Of a stretch of DNA of 64,000 bases, positions 11,854 through 22,644 are shown piece by piece. The notes under the pieces are model-generated. The model was not told the origin of the DNA, did no database searches, and was given only the letters and a program-made list of their open reading frames with translations. Made by a program: the position numbers and the translations under genes. Every line of letters begins with the position of its first letter. Within the stretch, counting starts at the first letter, position 1. This DNA comes from Fomes fomentarius (taxonomy: Eukaryota > Basidiomycota > Agaricomycetes > Polyporales > Polyporaceae): NCBI GenBank assembly GCA_022606135.1, contig JABYQN010000007.1, forward strand, positions 2,480,001-2,544,000, given 5' to 3'.

Positions 11854-11999
11854 TCTTCACCTGTGCCCTCATAACCCTTGCAGTCACCTACATCCTCATT
11901 CTGGTGTTCATCACCATTGTTGCTCTTCACTTCATCAATATTCTTCAGCCGCTCCTGGATGCACGTGATCCCCTCAGACCCGACAATGACAGCATCTAA
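11850..11999 (+). CDS. Tiny membrane protein ORF B of the Ty3 element (49 aa)
   Basis: Begins at the ATGA overlap with ORF A. It has one strongly hydrophobic segment (about residues 5-30) and then the tail LQPLLDARDPLRP. That tail resembles the ORF A tail in order (LQ, LL, RD, RP), as if the two arose by duplication. It ends 14 bp before the next ORF. No family was recognised and the function is unknown. Short length is the main reason for doubt. Confidence 0.42.
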   Translation: MIFTCALITLAVTYILILVFITIVALHFINILQPLLDARDPLRPDNDSI

Positions 12000-12013
12000 C
12001 TCCCATCTCTGCT

Positions 12014-12790
12014 ATGTCGGCTCCCCACAACCAAACCATTGAGGACACTCGCAAGATGCTTACCACCCTCCTCACGCTCCCTCATGACCACTATGAGGAG
12101 TATCGGAATGCTCTCCCAAGGGATGACCTCCTTACGATTATCCTGGATGCAGCCCAGGATGCCAACTATGGGATAATCCATACCTGCGAGGCATTGCACG
12201 CCACCTGGCAGGCCAAGGAGAACCTGAACATCACGGAACACTGTCTCCAGGTGACAGACACCCGCCTCTGTGGGTCCCTCGAGGCAATCTCTGGCTACCT
12301 CCAGGCCCATCTGGACCATCTCCATCCCCAGATCTACCACATGCTTGCCAACACTGCCCCTGGAGATGTACCCACCATTGCAAACTTCTTTGCCCCAGTT
12401 CCCCGAGCAGCAACACCGTATCCCCATTTGGCAATGCCTATCCAGAATGCTACAGCACTGCACCCTGGTCATCGTGTTTCTACCCACACATACGCTGGCT
12501 CTATGAGCAGTAGGGCATCATCCCAACAGACCCGCCGCAATCGCAGTACAGCGGAACTTGCCTATCCAGTTGTCATACCCCACATCGTTCACGACGAGAA
12601 CACTCCTACTCCCTCCCCCACACACACTGCGAGCCCAGGTTTCCGTGGACCATACGAGACCTTTGAGGCCATGCAAGAAGCTTGCTATGGGTGGGACTCC
12701 GATGGAGAGATCCGTGTCTTTGACCGATACTCCAGGGAGGAGGACTATAACGCAGACAGGTGTTACAAGTTGATAAGTATGCGGTATTAG
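12014..12790 (+). CDS. Third extra ORF of the Ty3 element (258 aa)
   Basis: Open from ATG 12014 to the stop at 12788-12790, between pol and the 3' LTR. The first 110 residues look helical (TRKMLTTLLTLPHDHYEEYR, then LDAAQDANYG and LHATWQAKENL). The middle is Pro/Ser/Thr-rich and low in order. The C-terminus is acidic and aromatic (FEAMQEACYGWDSDGE). No zinc finger, protease or fusion-peptide signature is seen. It has no stops although pol has three. I do not recognise it; a Gag-like or regulatory accessory protein is possible. Confidence 0.55.
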   Translation: MSAPHNQTIEDTRKMLTTLLTLPHDHYEEYRNALPRDDLLTIILDAAQDANYGIIHTCEALHATWQAKENLNITEHCLQVTDTRLCGSLEAISGYLQAHLDHLHPQIYHMLANTAPGDVPTIANFFAPVPRAATPYPHLAMPIQNATALHPGHRVSTHTYAGSMSSRASSQQTRRNRSTAELAYPVVIPHIVHDENTPTPSPTHTASPGFRGPYETFEAMQEACYGWDSDGEIRVFDRYSREEDYNADRCYKLISMRY

Positions 12791-13346
12791 TGGTGAACTA
12801 TGCAACTAGGATTATGGTATTCGATTTCTGTACTTTTACTTTTAGGATTCTCATGTCATAGGATCCTTCTGTTATACGGTCATCCAGTAGTAGTCAGGAC
12901 TACGGACTTAGTCAGCTAGACTGTGCACACTGCTTCTGATTAGTCAACTTGACTGTGCAGTCTGTCATTGCGACTGTGCAGTTAGTCAGGTCGACTGCGC
13001 AGCAGTAAGGACTTACTAATACGCAGTTTACTGCTAGATTTCCGCAGTCATTACATGTATATAAGGGGAGGATGTCTCAGAGCAAACTCCCCAAGCTTTA
13101 GTCTCTTCGCGAATAACACAGGCTACACTCTAGCAAGTTATCAGTCGCTCTCTCAGACTAACTTCAGGATCTCCTTCGTATAAGGATTGATCGGACTAGC
13201 AAGGTCATAAGGAACTAGGGTTACAACTCAAGTAGGACGTTTAATAGTCACGCGAGAGCATAACAACAGGGATAACTCTCCCCTCTACCAGGAGGACATC
13301 CTCTACAATGAGCAGGATCCCGAGGTCTGAACGCTACAGGGTAGCC
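12791..13346 (+). other. Ty3 element 3' untranslated region
   Basis: No gene. It holds several diverged copies of a GACTGTGCA/TAGTCA word (12895-13015), then TATATAAGGGGAGGA at 13059-13073. The latter looks like a TATA box or polypurine tract but lies 270 bp before the LTR edge defined by the 5' copy. The true polypurine tract is uncertain. Confidence 0.5.
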
Positions 13347-13703
13347 TAGGCCTAGACCTGTACTTACTATGACTCATGCTGACTCGTGTTGACTAGCGCT
13401 GACTCGCTCTGACTCGTTCTGACTCGTTCTGACTCGTTATGACTCGTACCTCATGTATGTACTTATAGCACAGGCAAACCTGAGGTGTTCCTCAGTTTGA
13501 CCTCCTTTTCCAATCGAGGCTTTATCCCTATTGAAACCCTCGACCCCTGCTTGACTTCTAACACAGTACTCGACTACACCTCTTTGGTGTACGTTCCCCA
13601 AGTAACTTGCACACTCAATCAATGTTCGAACCTTGACAACATCGTGACTCCTCGACTTGTGCATCTACGCACCTCCTAGATGCCCACAAGCCTTGGCGTA
13701 ACA
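13347..13703 (+). repeat. 3' LTR of the Ty3 element
   Basis: Matches 503-849 over its whole length, with one extra CTGACTCGTT unit and about seven substitutions. It is followed directly by GCAC, also seen left of the 5' LTR. Confidence 0.8.
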
Positions 13704-13707
13704 GCAC

Positions 13708-14483
13708 CATCACTTGAGCGCAGTTGCCAAGCGGTTGGCATGCCTGCCTCAATCCGAACCAACCCGTCCCTTCCGACGCACATGAATGGCATGCCCCAAC
13801 TCCTCCCTAGTATGACTCACACTCTACCCCCTCCGACGAGGAGTTTGTTCTCTCTGGTAAGTCCAACACCAAGGTCAGTCCTATACCATTTCGGCCTTCT
13901 CTTTTGTCTCCCAAGGTATGTATTTCTGTCATAACTGCTATTGCTATTGTTGGACTTGAGTGGTAAGTCCCTTCATTGCTCTGCTACAACACCTCAGTGA
14001 GTCCTATGTTATCATCTCCAGTTTGTATGGGTACCTTGTAGTATCATTAGTAGCTTCAATATAATCAATAACCAGTATGATTGAATATAATGATATTATC
14101 AATGATTTTGATACCGGTGACTAGCGGGACCCCAGAGACCCCAGAGCAGAACCAGTTTTCCATATTGGCAGATACATCGTCTTATATACACTGGTGACTG
14201 TGGTCATATCTTACCGTAGTGGTCATATGTGACCTAGGTGGTGGTTCTGACATGGTTCAGAGGTCAATAACATACGCTGGTCAGCTGTATCACCAGCCTG
14301 GCAAAGCTGACATTTTCTGGTGGCAGTTATATGTGCAGGTGAGACCTGGCAAACCCCATACCAGCCTGGGGCACTTTTGCTGATGTCCTAGCCTACCACC
14401 CAAGAGAATTGGAAAGCACACTCATGGTACTCTTTATAGTGCAGGAAAATTATTCCACATGTTGTACAGTCCCTGATGTTGAA
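13708..14483. repeat. Dispersed repeat copy A1, host flank
   Basis: No gene. Short blocks recur in the same order at 39960-40252: a GGGACCCCAG box near 14125, and CCAGCCTGGG followed by CACTTTTGCTGATG at 14361-14385. Splice-donor-like GGTAAGTCC and GGTATGTAT words occur at 13856 and 13915. It looks like a decayed copy of an unidentified mobile or transcribed repeat into which the copia element later jumped. Confidence 0.45.
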
Positions 14484-14488
14484 TATAT

Positions 14489-15042
14489 TGTTGAACTTCC
14501 GGACTACCGGCAGTGATCGGACTGGAGTTGTGTACACTTGTTTATGGTCATATGATTAGATAGGCTGTGTTCCTACTTACCATTTATGGTTTTCTTTGTT
14601 CTCCTACTGTACTTTCCCATGACCATATGGTTACTGTGCATTCCAGTGCGTACCAGTGCGTTCTACACTGCACTGGACTCTTCTAGACCTTATGTCTGAC
14701 TCATGCTATGACTGTATCTGACTCATATGCCGATACGGACTCTGACTCATCGTCTTATGGCTACATGTGACTGCTTCATTCGCTGACTCATGGACTCATC
14801 CCTCATGTATATAAGCAGTCCCTTCTTCGCCTCTGCTCTTCAGTCGTTCGCTCACTGACTGAAGAGTAAGTCTCTTACCTACATATGCTCTACTACTTCT
14901 TACTGACTTAGTACTTGTAGTCCCTCTCTGTTGTGACTTACAGGTACTTCACTATGCAATATAGTCGTTCACTCACTGACTGAAGATCCCTCTCTGTTGT
15001 GACTTACAGTCGCTCCTCACCTTACAGGTTCAGAGTTCATTA
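14489..15042 (+). repeat. 5' LTR of the copia element
   Basis: Starts TGTTGAAC. TATATAAGC (14816-14824) is a likely TATA box. It carries an internal duplication of about 76 bp (roughly 14940-15015, with a second CACTCACTGACTGAAGA block and second TGTGACTTACAG) that the 3' copy lacks. The right edge is set by the adjoining primer-binding site. Confidence 0.88.
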
Positions 15043-15059
15043 GGTTATGAGCCCTGCGC
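15043..15059 (+). promoter_or_regulatory. Primer-binding site for initiator tRNA-Met (internal)
   Basis: GGTTATGAGCCCTGCGC is complementary to the anticodon arm of initiator tRNA-Met (GCGCAGGGCUCAUAACC in yeast), not to a tRNA 3' end. This is the half-tRNA priming known from Drosophila copia. It abuts the LTR end exactly, which supports the call. Confidence 0.88.
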
Positions 15060-15549
15060 TCTAATCAGTTGCTTCTCTGTCGACACTCTGCACGCAAACT
15101 CTGTTTGTCGACTCTCTGCCTGTGCACTCTCCTCCACTTTCCCTAACTCTTGACTGTGCCCTCCAACACTGCTGCCAGGGGGACTTTACTGCGCTCGTGA
15201 TGCAGCCCTGAGCACTTTTAGTAGTCGCTATCTAGTATCTTTGTACAACCTTTGGTGCTTTCGCGGCACACGGGTTTTCAAGTATCCTCAGCCAGGCCAC
15301 GCACTTGCGCCCGCCAGCTGTTGTAGCCGGGGTGGTTATCACCTTTGGACCGGAGGACAACCGTTCGGACCCTCCTTACTATACTCTTTTTGATACCTAG
15401 ACTCGTATAGCTTTTCTTGGGCACAGTTGGCAACTTCTATCTGGATTGTTGGGAATATCGGCTTCCTGACCTTCTGGCTCACCTCAATAGGTGTTCCTCT
15501 CTACCAGATCTCGCACGTGGCAAGTCAATCATCGCGTTTTTCTCTGAAC
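15060..15549 (+). other. Copia 5' leader
   Basis: No gene. Untranslated leader between the primer-binding site and the open frame that runs into gag. Two frames around 15480-15550 look coding-like, so the true start of the gag precursor may be upstream and shifted. Confidence 0.4.
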
Positions 15550-16093
15550 CATCGTACTGGAGCCGCCTACTACTGCCAATAGTCCTCAGCTCAGCTCCGA
15601 CTCTGAAGCTGAAGTCAACGCTGAACTTGCAGAACATCATTCTACTGCATCGGCGTTTGATTGCTCGGAACAGCCCCATCTCTTCGATCTAGACGATCAG
15701 GTCAATCATTATCACTACGTCTACGACGACGGAGAGCAGGAGTGGGACCAGTGCGACGTACAGCTCTGTCCCAATCGCTACAATCAACTCCCTCTTCCAT
15801 ACGAACCGACCTTCCACTGGGCATATCCAGCAACTTGGCAGCAGGACACTGACCCACAACACGGAGTTCCTCTTCCCTATCTTCAGGAAGAAACTCATGC
15901 ACAGCCCTCCTCATCTCGTCCTAATTTCTATCTCCGATCTCTCTCCGGAAACTCCCCTCCTGTCAATTCAAGTCCTCTTCCTCCAGTCTACCTTCCTCCT
16001 CCTATTGTCACTGCGCCCCCTGTTGCGCCTATCACATTCACTCTAGAATTCAAGGAGGAATATCTCGATTCTCCCCAATACCTCTTATCCATC
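15550..16093 (+). other. Open N-terminal extension of copia gag without ATG
   Basis: The gag frame has no stop for about 181 codons upstream of its first ATG at 16094. The encoded sequence is acidic then Pro-rich (SSDSEAEVNAELAEHHS, later PPVYLPPPIV), which is not random-looking. It may be real coding joined to an upstream start by splicing or a lost frame. Confidence 0.5.
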
Positions 16094-19000
16094 ATGGGAG
16101 ATATCAAAGTTGACTCTATCCCTGTCCTCTCTTCGGCGAATCAGTACAATGACTGGTCTGCCAAGATGAAGGGCTATTTCATCTTCATGGACTGTTGGAG
16201 TGTTGTCAAAGGTGCTACTCGTCCTACTGAGCAAGCTGCCAAGGACAAGTGGGATAAACTTGATGGGCAAGCTCGCAGCATGATGTACATGCGTGTCGCA
16301 CCAAACTTTCACTATGTTCTGGACACTCAGATTCCTGTCTCGGGTGGACAACCCAGGGACATGACTGCTGCTGAGTCCTGGGAAGCATTACAGAACAAGT
16401 TTGGCAAGCCTAACAGTGCCCATGTCTGGGGTTTATTCGAGTCACTCGTCACTGAGCCTCGAATGAATGAACAGAAGCCCCTTCAGGATCAGATGATGCG
16501 TCTTATCACACGCCTGCGCGAAATTAGTAGCAACGGCGTCATGCTCTCTGACAACATGCAAGCCCTTCTCTTGATGTCCAAAATCCTGGAGTCGTACCGG
16601 TCCATGGTTTCTGCGCTTATGGCGACCACAGACCTCAACAAGGTCACTCTCGACGACATCCAGTCGAAGACCTTGGCTGAGGAGTCCATGCGCAAGAACG
16701 GCCAGTCTGCGAACAAGGTCTCCCAGACCAAGCCGAAGCCTAAGGGTCCCTGCTCTCATTGCGGAAGTGGCTCTCATCATGAGTCCAACTGCTATCAGAA
16801 GTACCCTGAGAAGCGTCCCAAAGGCAAGGGCAAGGGTAAAGGGAAGGACAAAGACAAGGATAAGGACAAGGGGAAGAATAAGGACACTTCTCATAACCAT
16901 GCGCACGTCACTACCGAGTCTGTATCATCTGTACTTGTAGCCGGTTCGTCTAACATCGCTGCTTCTTTCTACGATGAGGCTATGGCCTCGAACAGTGTGA
17001 ACTGGACTGCATGGCTGATGGACTCTGGAGCCTCTCAACATATCACTGGTGATCTCTCTGAGTTCATTGAGTACCAACCCTTCGATACGCCTGTACTGTT
17101 TAACACTGCTGGACAAGGTGATAGCAGCGTCATTCAGGCACTTGGGGAAGGAACTCTGTCTGGAGAAACCTGGTTAGACGGTCAGAAGGTAGCAATTACT
17201 CTGAACCACGTCTACTACATACCAGGCACCATTGGTCACATCTTCTCGACTGGCTCCATTGAGCGCAATGGTTACTCCCTCTTTCAAGGGGATGGGCGCA
17301 TGTGCATTTTCAACAAGCTGCCTGACGGCGCTGTCAAACATGGTTCGATGATTCATATCAAGGGTCGTAAGATCCTGGAGGCGCGATATAACCCTTCGTC
17401 TAATTGTTATTAGACTATTATTGAGCTTCACAACAGCAAGCGCATCCATCTCAATGTCCGTAAGTTCAAGACCTGGCACTGTCGCTTTGGTCATGCGGGC
17501 AAGGACATTCTGCGCAACCTTCCTAAGCATACTAAGGGGGTCGATGCTGTTGATCCTGCAGACGAAGAACCGTGTGATGGATGTGCTTTTGGCAAATCCA
17601 CTCGTAACCCCTTTCCACCTTCTGAGAAGCGCGCTACTGAAGTTCTCGAGCGAGTTCATATGGACCTTGACGGACTGATGCGCACTCAGGCTATCGGAGG
17701 TTGGAAATACTTCACCGGTTTCATTGATGACTATTCTGGTCTCGCTTGTGCTTACTTCCTTAAACACAAGTCTGACGCGATCCAAGCATTCAAAGACTAT
17801 AAGGCGTGGGCTGAGAACCAGACCGGCAAGAAGATCAAATCGATCCACTCAGATCGAGGGGGGAATACACATCAGACGAGTTCTCTACACTTCTTCGTTC
17901 GCACGGTATTGAGCACCAGAAGACTCTACCGGGTTCGCCTCAACAGAATGGACGTGCTGAGCGCTGGAACCGCACTATTACTGAAAAGGCTCTGTCTATG
18001 CTCCACCAAGCAGGCCTTAGTCATGGTTTCTGGCAACTTGCTCTTGATGCAGCCGTTCATATCTACAATCGTCAACCTATGTGACGACACAAGTGGTTGT
18101 GCCCCATCACTGTTTGGGATGGTACCGTTCCGGACGTCTCTTACTTCAGAGTGTTTGGGTGCAAAGCTTTTGTCCACGTGCAGAAGGCAAAGCGCGAAGG
18201 GAAACTCGACAAGAAGGCTGTCGAGATGATCTTCGTTGGGTATGAGTCTGGTTCCAAGGGGTATAGGTTTTGGAATCCAGCCAACCGCTCTATCGTCGTG
18301 TCCTGCGATGCAACATTTGATGAAGAGTCTTTCCCTGCTCGTAACTTACCTGGCAACCGTCCTTCTACCCCAGACGACAGTCCATTCTCAGATGATCAAT
18401 CGGATGATTCCTCGAACGATGACTCTGATTCGGTCGATCCCAATGACGCAATTCCTTTCATTCCTCCCAACCTCTTCGAACCACCACAACCTGACCCTCC
18501 AGCGGATGCTGATCCCGCTCCTCCTGCAGAAGCTCCTGCTGAGCCTCCTCCTCCTCTGCAACGTCCTCCTACGCCGCCTCCTGTCGTCCCTCCTCGTCCT
18601 CCTCACAAACGTGGTCGTCACCCTCCAGTGGGGGAGCTAAATGAACCGAGCATTGCTCGTGACCGCCCTCATCACGAAAAAGCTGGTATTCCCCACAAGG
18701 ACAAGACTGATAACAACGTGTATGACGATCCTGCACGTGCTGATAATCAGATGGACAAGGATGGCAACTTGCGCGAAGCGGAGATGATACTCGCTTTTCT
18801 AGCCGCCGCTCAGTATAAAGCTGGCTTACCTCAGTCGCATAAGGAAGCCATGTGCTCTCCTGATGCTGGGAAATGGCGCGAAGCTGAGAAGTCGGAGTTT
18901 GAGTCGCTTATGGAGAATAAGACTTGGGTTCTCGTTCCTCGTCCCAAGGGCTGGCATGTTGTCTCTAACTGCTGGGTCTATGACATCAAACATGATGGGC

Positions 19001-20370
19001 AGTACAAGGCTCGTCTTGTTGCAAAGGGTTTCACTCAGGTGTGGGGAGAGGACTACCATGAGATGTTCTCTCCAGTGGCATGGTTTGAGTCTATCCGGTA
19101 TTTACTTGCGCATGCAGCGCTTGAGGACTGGGACATTGAGTCAATGGATGTCAAGACCGCGTTCCTGAATGGTGATCTAGATGAGGAGATTTATATGGAA
19201 CAGCCAGAAGGCTGGGTCGTTCCTGGGAAGGAAGATCATGTCTGTCTACTCAAAAAGGCTATCTATGGTCTTAAGCAGGCGTCGCGTCAGTGGAATGCGA
19301 AAATCCATCAATCGCTTCTAGATCTGGGATTTACACGGACATATTCTGATGCTGGGATTTACGTATATTGGCGACAAGGGGGGATCACGTCACGATTGTC
19401 GTTCTTTATGTTGACGATCTACTTCTGATGGGCGATCAGTCTAGTCATATCAAACAAGTCAAGTGTTCGCTTTCTAAGCAGTACAAGATGACGGACTTGG
19501 GATCTGTACAGTGCTTCCTTGGTCTTCGCATCACTCGTGATCGATCTACTCGTATGATCGACATTGACCAGGAAGAGTACATCCAGTCTGTTCTCGAGCA
19601 CTTTCAGATGGCTGACTGTAAACCCTCACGTACACCCCTTCCTGCTGGCGCTGTCTTGGCAAGTGCTGACAAACCAGCTTCCGATCAGTTCAGGCAACGC
19701 TACCAGAGTCTCATTGGCAGTCTTTTTTATGCCATGCTTGGAACGCGTCCTGATATCTCCTTCGCTGTCACACGGTTATCAAAGTACAATGCCAATCCCT
19801 CTGAAGCGCACATGAGTTATGCGAAGTATGTCCTGCGTTACCTTCAAGGGACAAAGGTGTATCGCTTGCGCTACAAGGGAGCGTCTAATGATGGTCTGAT
19901 TTTCCTATTCAGATTCAGATTGGGCCGAAGACCATGATGATCGGCATTCTACCTCTGGCTTCGTCTTCTTGATGGCAGGTGGTGCTATATCGTGGGCTTT
20001 GAGGCGTCAGCCTACCATTTCGCTCTCCTCTACTGAGGCGGAATATAAAGCGGCCTCTGATACCTGTCGTCAGTTGATCTGGCTGAGGACGTTTGGCGAT
20101 GAACTTGGTGATGACTTGACCAGGCCAACACCCATGTGTCTAGACAACCAGGGTTCGATTTTCCTGTCAGTCAATCCAGTAGTCAACCAGCGTACCAAGC
20201 ACATAGAGATTCGCTACCACTTCATTCGTGAACAAGTGGAGTCTGGCTCTGTCGAGATCTTCTATGTTGCGACTGCGGATCAGTTGGCTGATTCTCTCAC
20301 AAAGAACGTGCCTTATTCCATTTTGGCAAAGTTCGTTGATGAGATCGGTCTTGTTTCCGTTGCATCTTGA
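16094..20370 (+). pseudogene. gag-pol: Copia gag-pol polyprotein, several lesions
   Basis: Gag (from MGDIKVDSIPVL) ends in a CCHC knuckle (CSHCGSGSHHESNC) and a Lys/Gly/Asp-rich tract. Protease is LMDSGASQH (17017). Integrase has HCRFGH...CDGC and IDDYSG...DRGG. RT has DVKTAFLNGDL and YVDDLLLMG (19409). RNase H has SSTEAEYKAASD (20029), ending TGA at 20368. Lesions are TAG at 17411, TGA at 18082 (Arg expected), frame changes in G runs at 17858-17863 and 19378-19383, and a one-base shift near 19900. For an element with nearly identical LTRs this is a lot of damage; the G-run shifts may be sequence errors. Confidence 0.92.
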
Positions 20371-20391
20371 ACGAGTGGGAGTGTTGAACTT

Positions 20392-20869
20392 CCGGACTAC
20401 TGGCAGTGATCGGACTGGAGTTGTGTACACTTGTTTATGGTCATATGATTAGATAGGCTGTGTTCCTACTTACCATTTATGGTTTTCTTTGTTCTCCTAC
20501 TGTACTTTCCCATGACCATATGGTTACTGTGCATTCCAGTGCGTACCAGTGCGTTCTACACTGCACTGGACTCTTCTAGACCTTATGTCTGACTCATGCT
20601 ATGACTGTATCTGACTCATATGCCGATACGGACTCTGACTCATCGTCTTATGGCTACATGTGACTGCTTCATTCGCTGACTCATGGACTCATCCCTCATG
20701 TATATAAGCAGTCCCTTCTTCGCCTCTGCTCTTCAGTCGTTTGCTCACTGACTGAAGAGTAAGTCTCTTACCTACATATGCTCTACTACTTCTTACTGAC
20801 TTAGTACTTGTAGTCCCTCTCTGTTGTGACTTACAGTCGCTCCTCACCTTACAGGTTCAGAGTTCATTA
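20392..20869 (+). repeat. 3' LTR of the copia element
   Basis: Identical to the 5' LTR apart from about two C/T differences and the absence of its 76-bp duplication. It ends TTCATTA, where the last TA is the target dinucleotide of the next element. Confidence 0.88.
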
Positions 20870-21413
20870 CAGCCTCTTGCATATATAATGACAATTTTGA
20901 TTTCGTCACTTTGTTTGTCCCGAACAAGCAACTCCCTAATATGGTAAGCAATCTCCGATCGATCATCATCGTTGTGATTATATCGGGGTTATATTTGAAC
21001 ACGGTGTGCTCATTCTCTATGCTTATATCGTTAACTACTCGTCTGGTCATGAGACTACGTGGTCAAGATTTGGGAGGGCCTGAAGTTCGGTGCATCTCAT
21101 AGAAGCCGCCAACTCTCGTGAGGCTCTTCAGAAATGCGAGGGGCCTGGTGGTGGCAAGACTGTATCAGTATGGTTGTATCCACGGAAGAGCCTGTAGATG
21201 GTTCTGGTGTTGCAATCAACACGCTTGGAAATCTCTTCAGTAGGTACATAGTCGTTGCGAGCCCTGCAGACGATATGCTTGTGCGACTGAACATTGAGGA
21301 GCATGAAGCGCCCGCTGCCCAATCGGAGATTGCTTACCATATTAGGAGTTGTTTGCTCGGGACAAACAAAGCAACGAAAATCACAAAATTGTCATTCTAT
21401 ATGCAAGAGGCTG
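20870..21413. mobile_element. Non-autonomous TA-flanked inverted-repeat element (MITE-like)
   Basis: Inverted arms of about 95 bp (20870-20964 and 21319-21413) start CAGCCTCTTGCATAT and flank about 350 bp of unrelated, non-coding sequence. TA is duplicated on both sides (20868-20869, 21414-21415), as for Tc1/mariner-type elements. No transposase is present. Confidence 0.85.
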
Positions 21414-21420
21414 TATATAT

Positions 21421-22044
21421 GGCATGATTTTATGGGTGGCCCACACAGGCGCCCAACCGCTTACGGATGTCCACCCAAATTCGGTCACATTAGCCGCTGG
21501 AAGTACTTCGGGTAATGGGGGAGGTCATGGAAGCGCCGGTGGAAGCGAGTGTTGGCGCCCAGAAAAATGTGGACGTTGCAATGGAGATTGTGGGGGCCTC
21601 ATAGCTCGGAAGTAAGGAAAATTTTCCATTGAAGAGGGTGTGTAGAACTTTGGGTGTACAAAAAAGGAGGTGGAGGGGGCCAGTGGTTGTCGAGCTGTGA
21701 AAGTGTGGACAGGAAATGCGATATGGCCAGGAGCAGCCCTTATTTGGAGGACAGAATTGCGATCCCACGGGACAATATACCATTTTGCATACTATACATA
21801 CCGGAGGGCACGTAGACGCCCCCGCGTCCGGATATCAATGAGTGCTACAGGACCGGCTGCTGGCATCGTGCAGCTGAGCGAGCTTCGTGCCGACAAGATA
21901 CGCAAGCGAGAGAGGCCTACGTCTGCCTACGTGGGTACGAGGTGGAAACACTTGCGTGGACATTTGTATGTTATATCAATGATCATGCAGACTGGCCCAA
22001 GATCAAACTTCCCTCACCTTACTGCCAGCCTCGGTCCACCTGAC
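21421..22044. other. CYP505 upstream region
   Basis: No gene supported. Open frames here give no recognisable protein. It includes the presumed promoter of the CYP505 gene, displaced from its older upstream sequence by the copia element. No clear TATA box was found close to the ATG. Confidence 0.4.
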
Positions 22045-22644
22045 ATGACTACGCCTATCCCAAGTCTGCCTGGCCTCCCATTCCTTGGTAATATCACCGC
22101 GATAGAAACTGAGGTCCCCCTTCGGTCATTGAACCTACTGGCGAAACAGTATGGTGAGATATACCAGCTCAACATCGTAGGTCAGGGAGATCATTCTGCC
22201 TCTGGATATAGTTGTTGTTTGTTCCTGAAGATCCTCTTCTACAGGCAACAAGCTCGTTATGATCTCTTCATACGATCTTCTGAACGAGATATCGGACGAG
22301 AAGCGGTTCATAAAGAAAGTTGGAGGCGCCTTACTGGAGGTTCGCAACGGTGTCGGAGACGGGCTTTTCACTGTGAGTGATTTACACACAGTATTCTTCA
22401 TAAGCCGATGGTAGATAATCTATCACAGGCCCATGTTCCGGGAGAACAGAATTGGTATATCGCTCGTACGTTGAATACTTCATTCTGGTGAATGCGGAAA
22501 CCAACTTGAATGACCTTTCCAGATCGGTTGCTTATGCCGTGTTTCGGAACGGCGAGCGTACTCAACATGTTTGACGGGATGGCGGACGTCACTTCACAAC
22601 TAATTCTGAAGTGGGAGCGGTATGTGCGAGAAGGTGGTTGTTCC

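Larger units (their letters stand above)
503..13703 (+). mobile_element. Ty3/gypsy chromodomain retrotransposon, interrupted by a CACTA element
   Basis: Two direct repeats (503-849 and 13347-13703) bound gag, protease-RT-RNaseH-integrase-chromodomain pol and three 3' ORFs, all on the plus strand. The C-terminal chromodomain places it in the chromoviruses, the usual Ty3 lineage of fungi. A 4-bp GCAC flanks both sides (499-502, 13704-13707), a candidate target duplication. Without the 5.7-kb CACTA insertion in gag the element would be about 7.5 kb. The LTRs differ by about seven substitutions and one 10-bp repeat unit, so the insertion is not very recent. Three in-frame stops in pol make it non-autonomous as it stands. 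Confidence 0.9.
14489..20869 (+). mobile_element. Ty1/copia retrotransposon
   Basis: LTRs at 14489-15042 and 20392-20869 flank a single gag-pol region with zinc knuckle, protease, integrase, RT and RNase H in copia order (integrase before RT). The 5-bp duplication TATAT is at 14484-14488 and, once the inserted inverted-repeat element is removed, at 21416-21420. A purine tract (GAGTGGGAG) precedes the 3' LTR. Shared LTR sequence differs at only about two positions, both C/T, so insertion was recent. Confidence 0.93.

Noticed and set aside
11690..11968. A 92-codon Ser/Leu/His-rich frame after pol
   Set aside because: It starts with TTG and overlaps the two ATG-started membrane ORFs in another frame; it has the look of a shadow frame.
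13059..13073. TATATAAGGGGAGGA as the start of a longer 3' LTR
   Set aside because: The sequence between 13073 and 13346 has no counterpart left of the 5' LTR, so it is not part of the LTR.
16442..18177. Several long minus-strand frames across copia gag-pol
   Set aside because: They mirror the codon structure of the plus-strand polyprotein and contain no domain.
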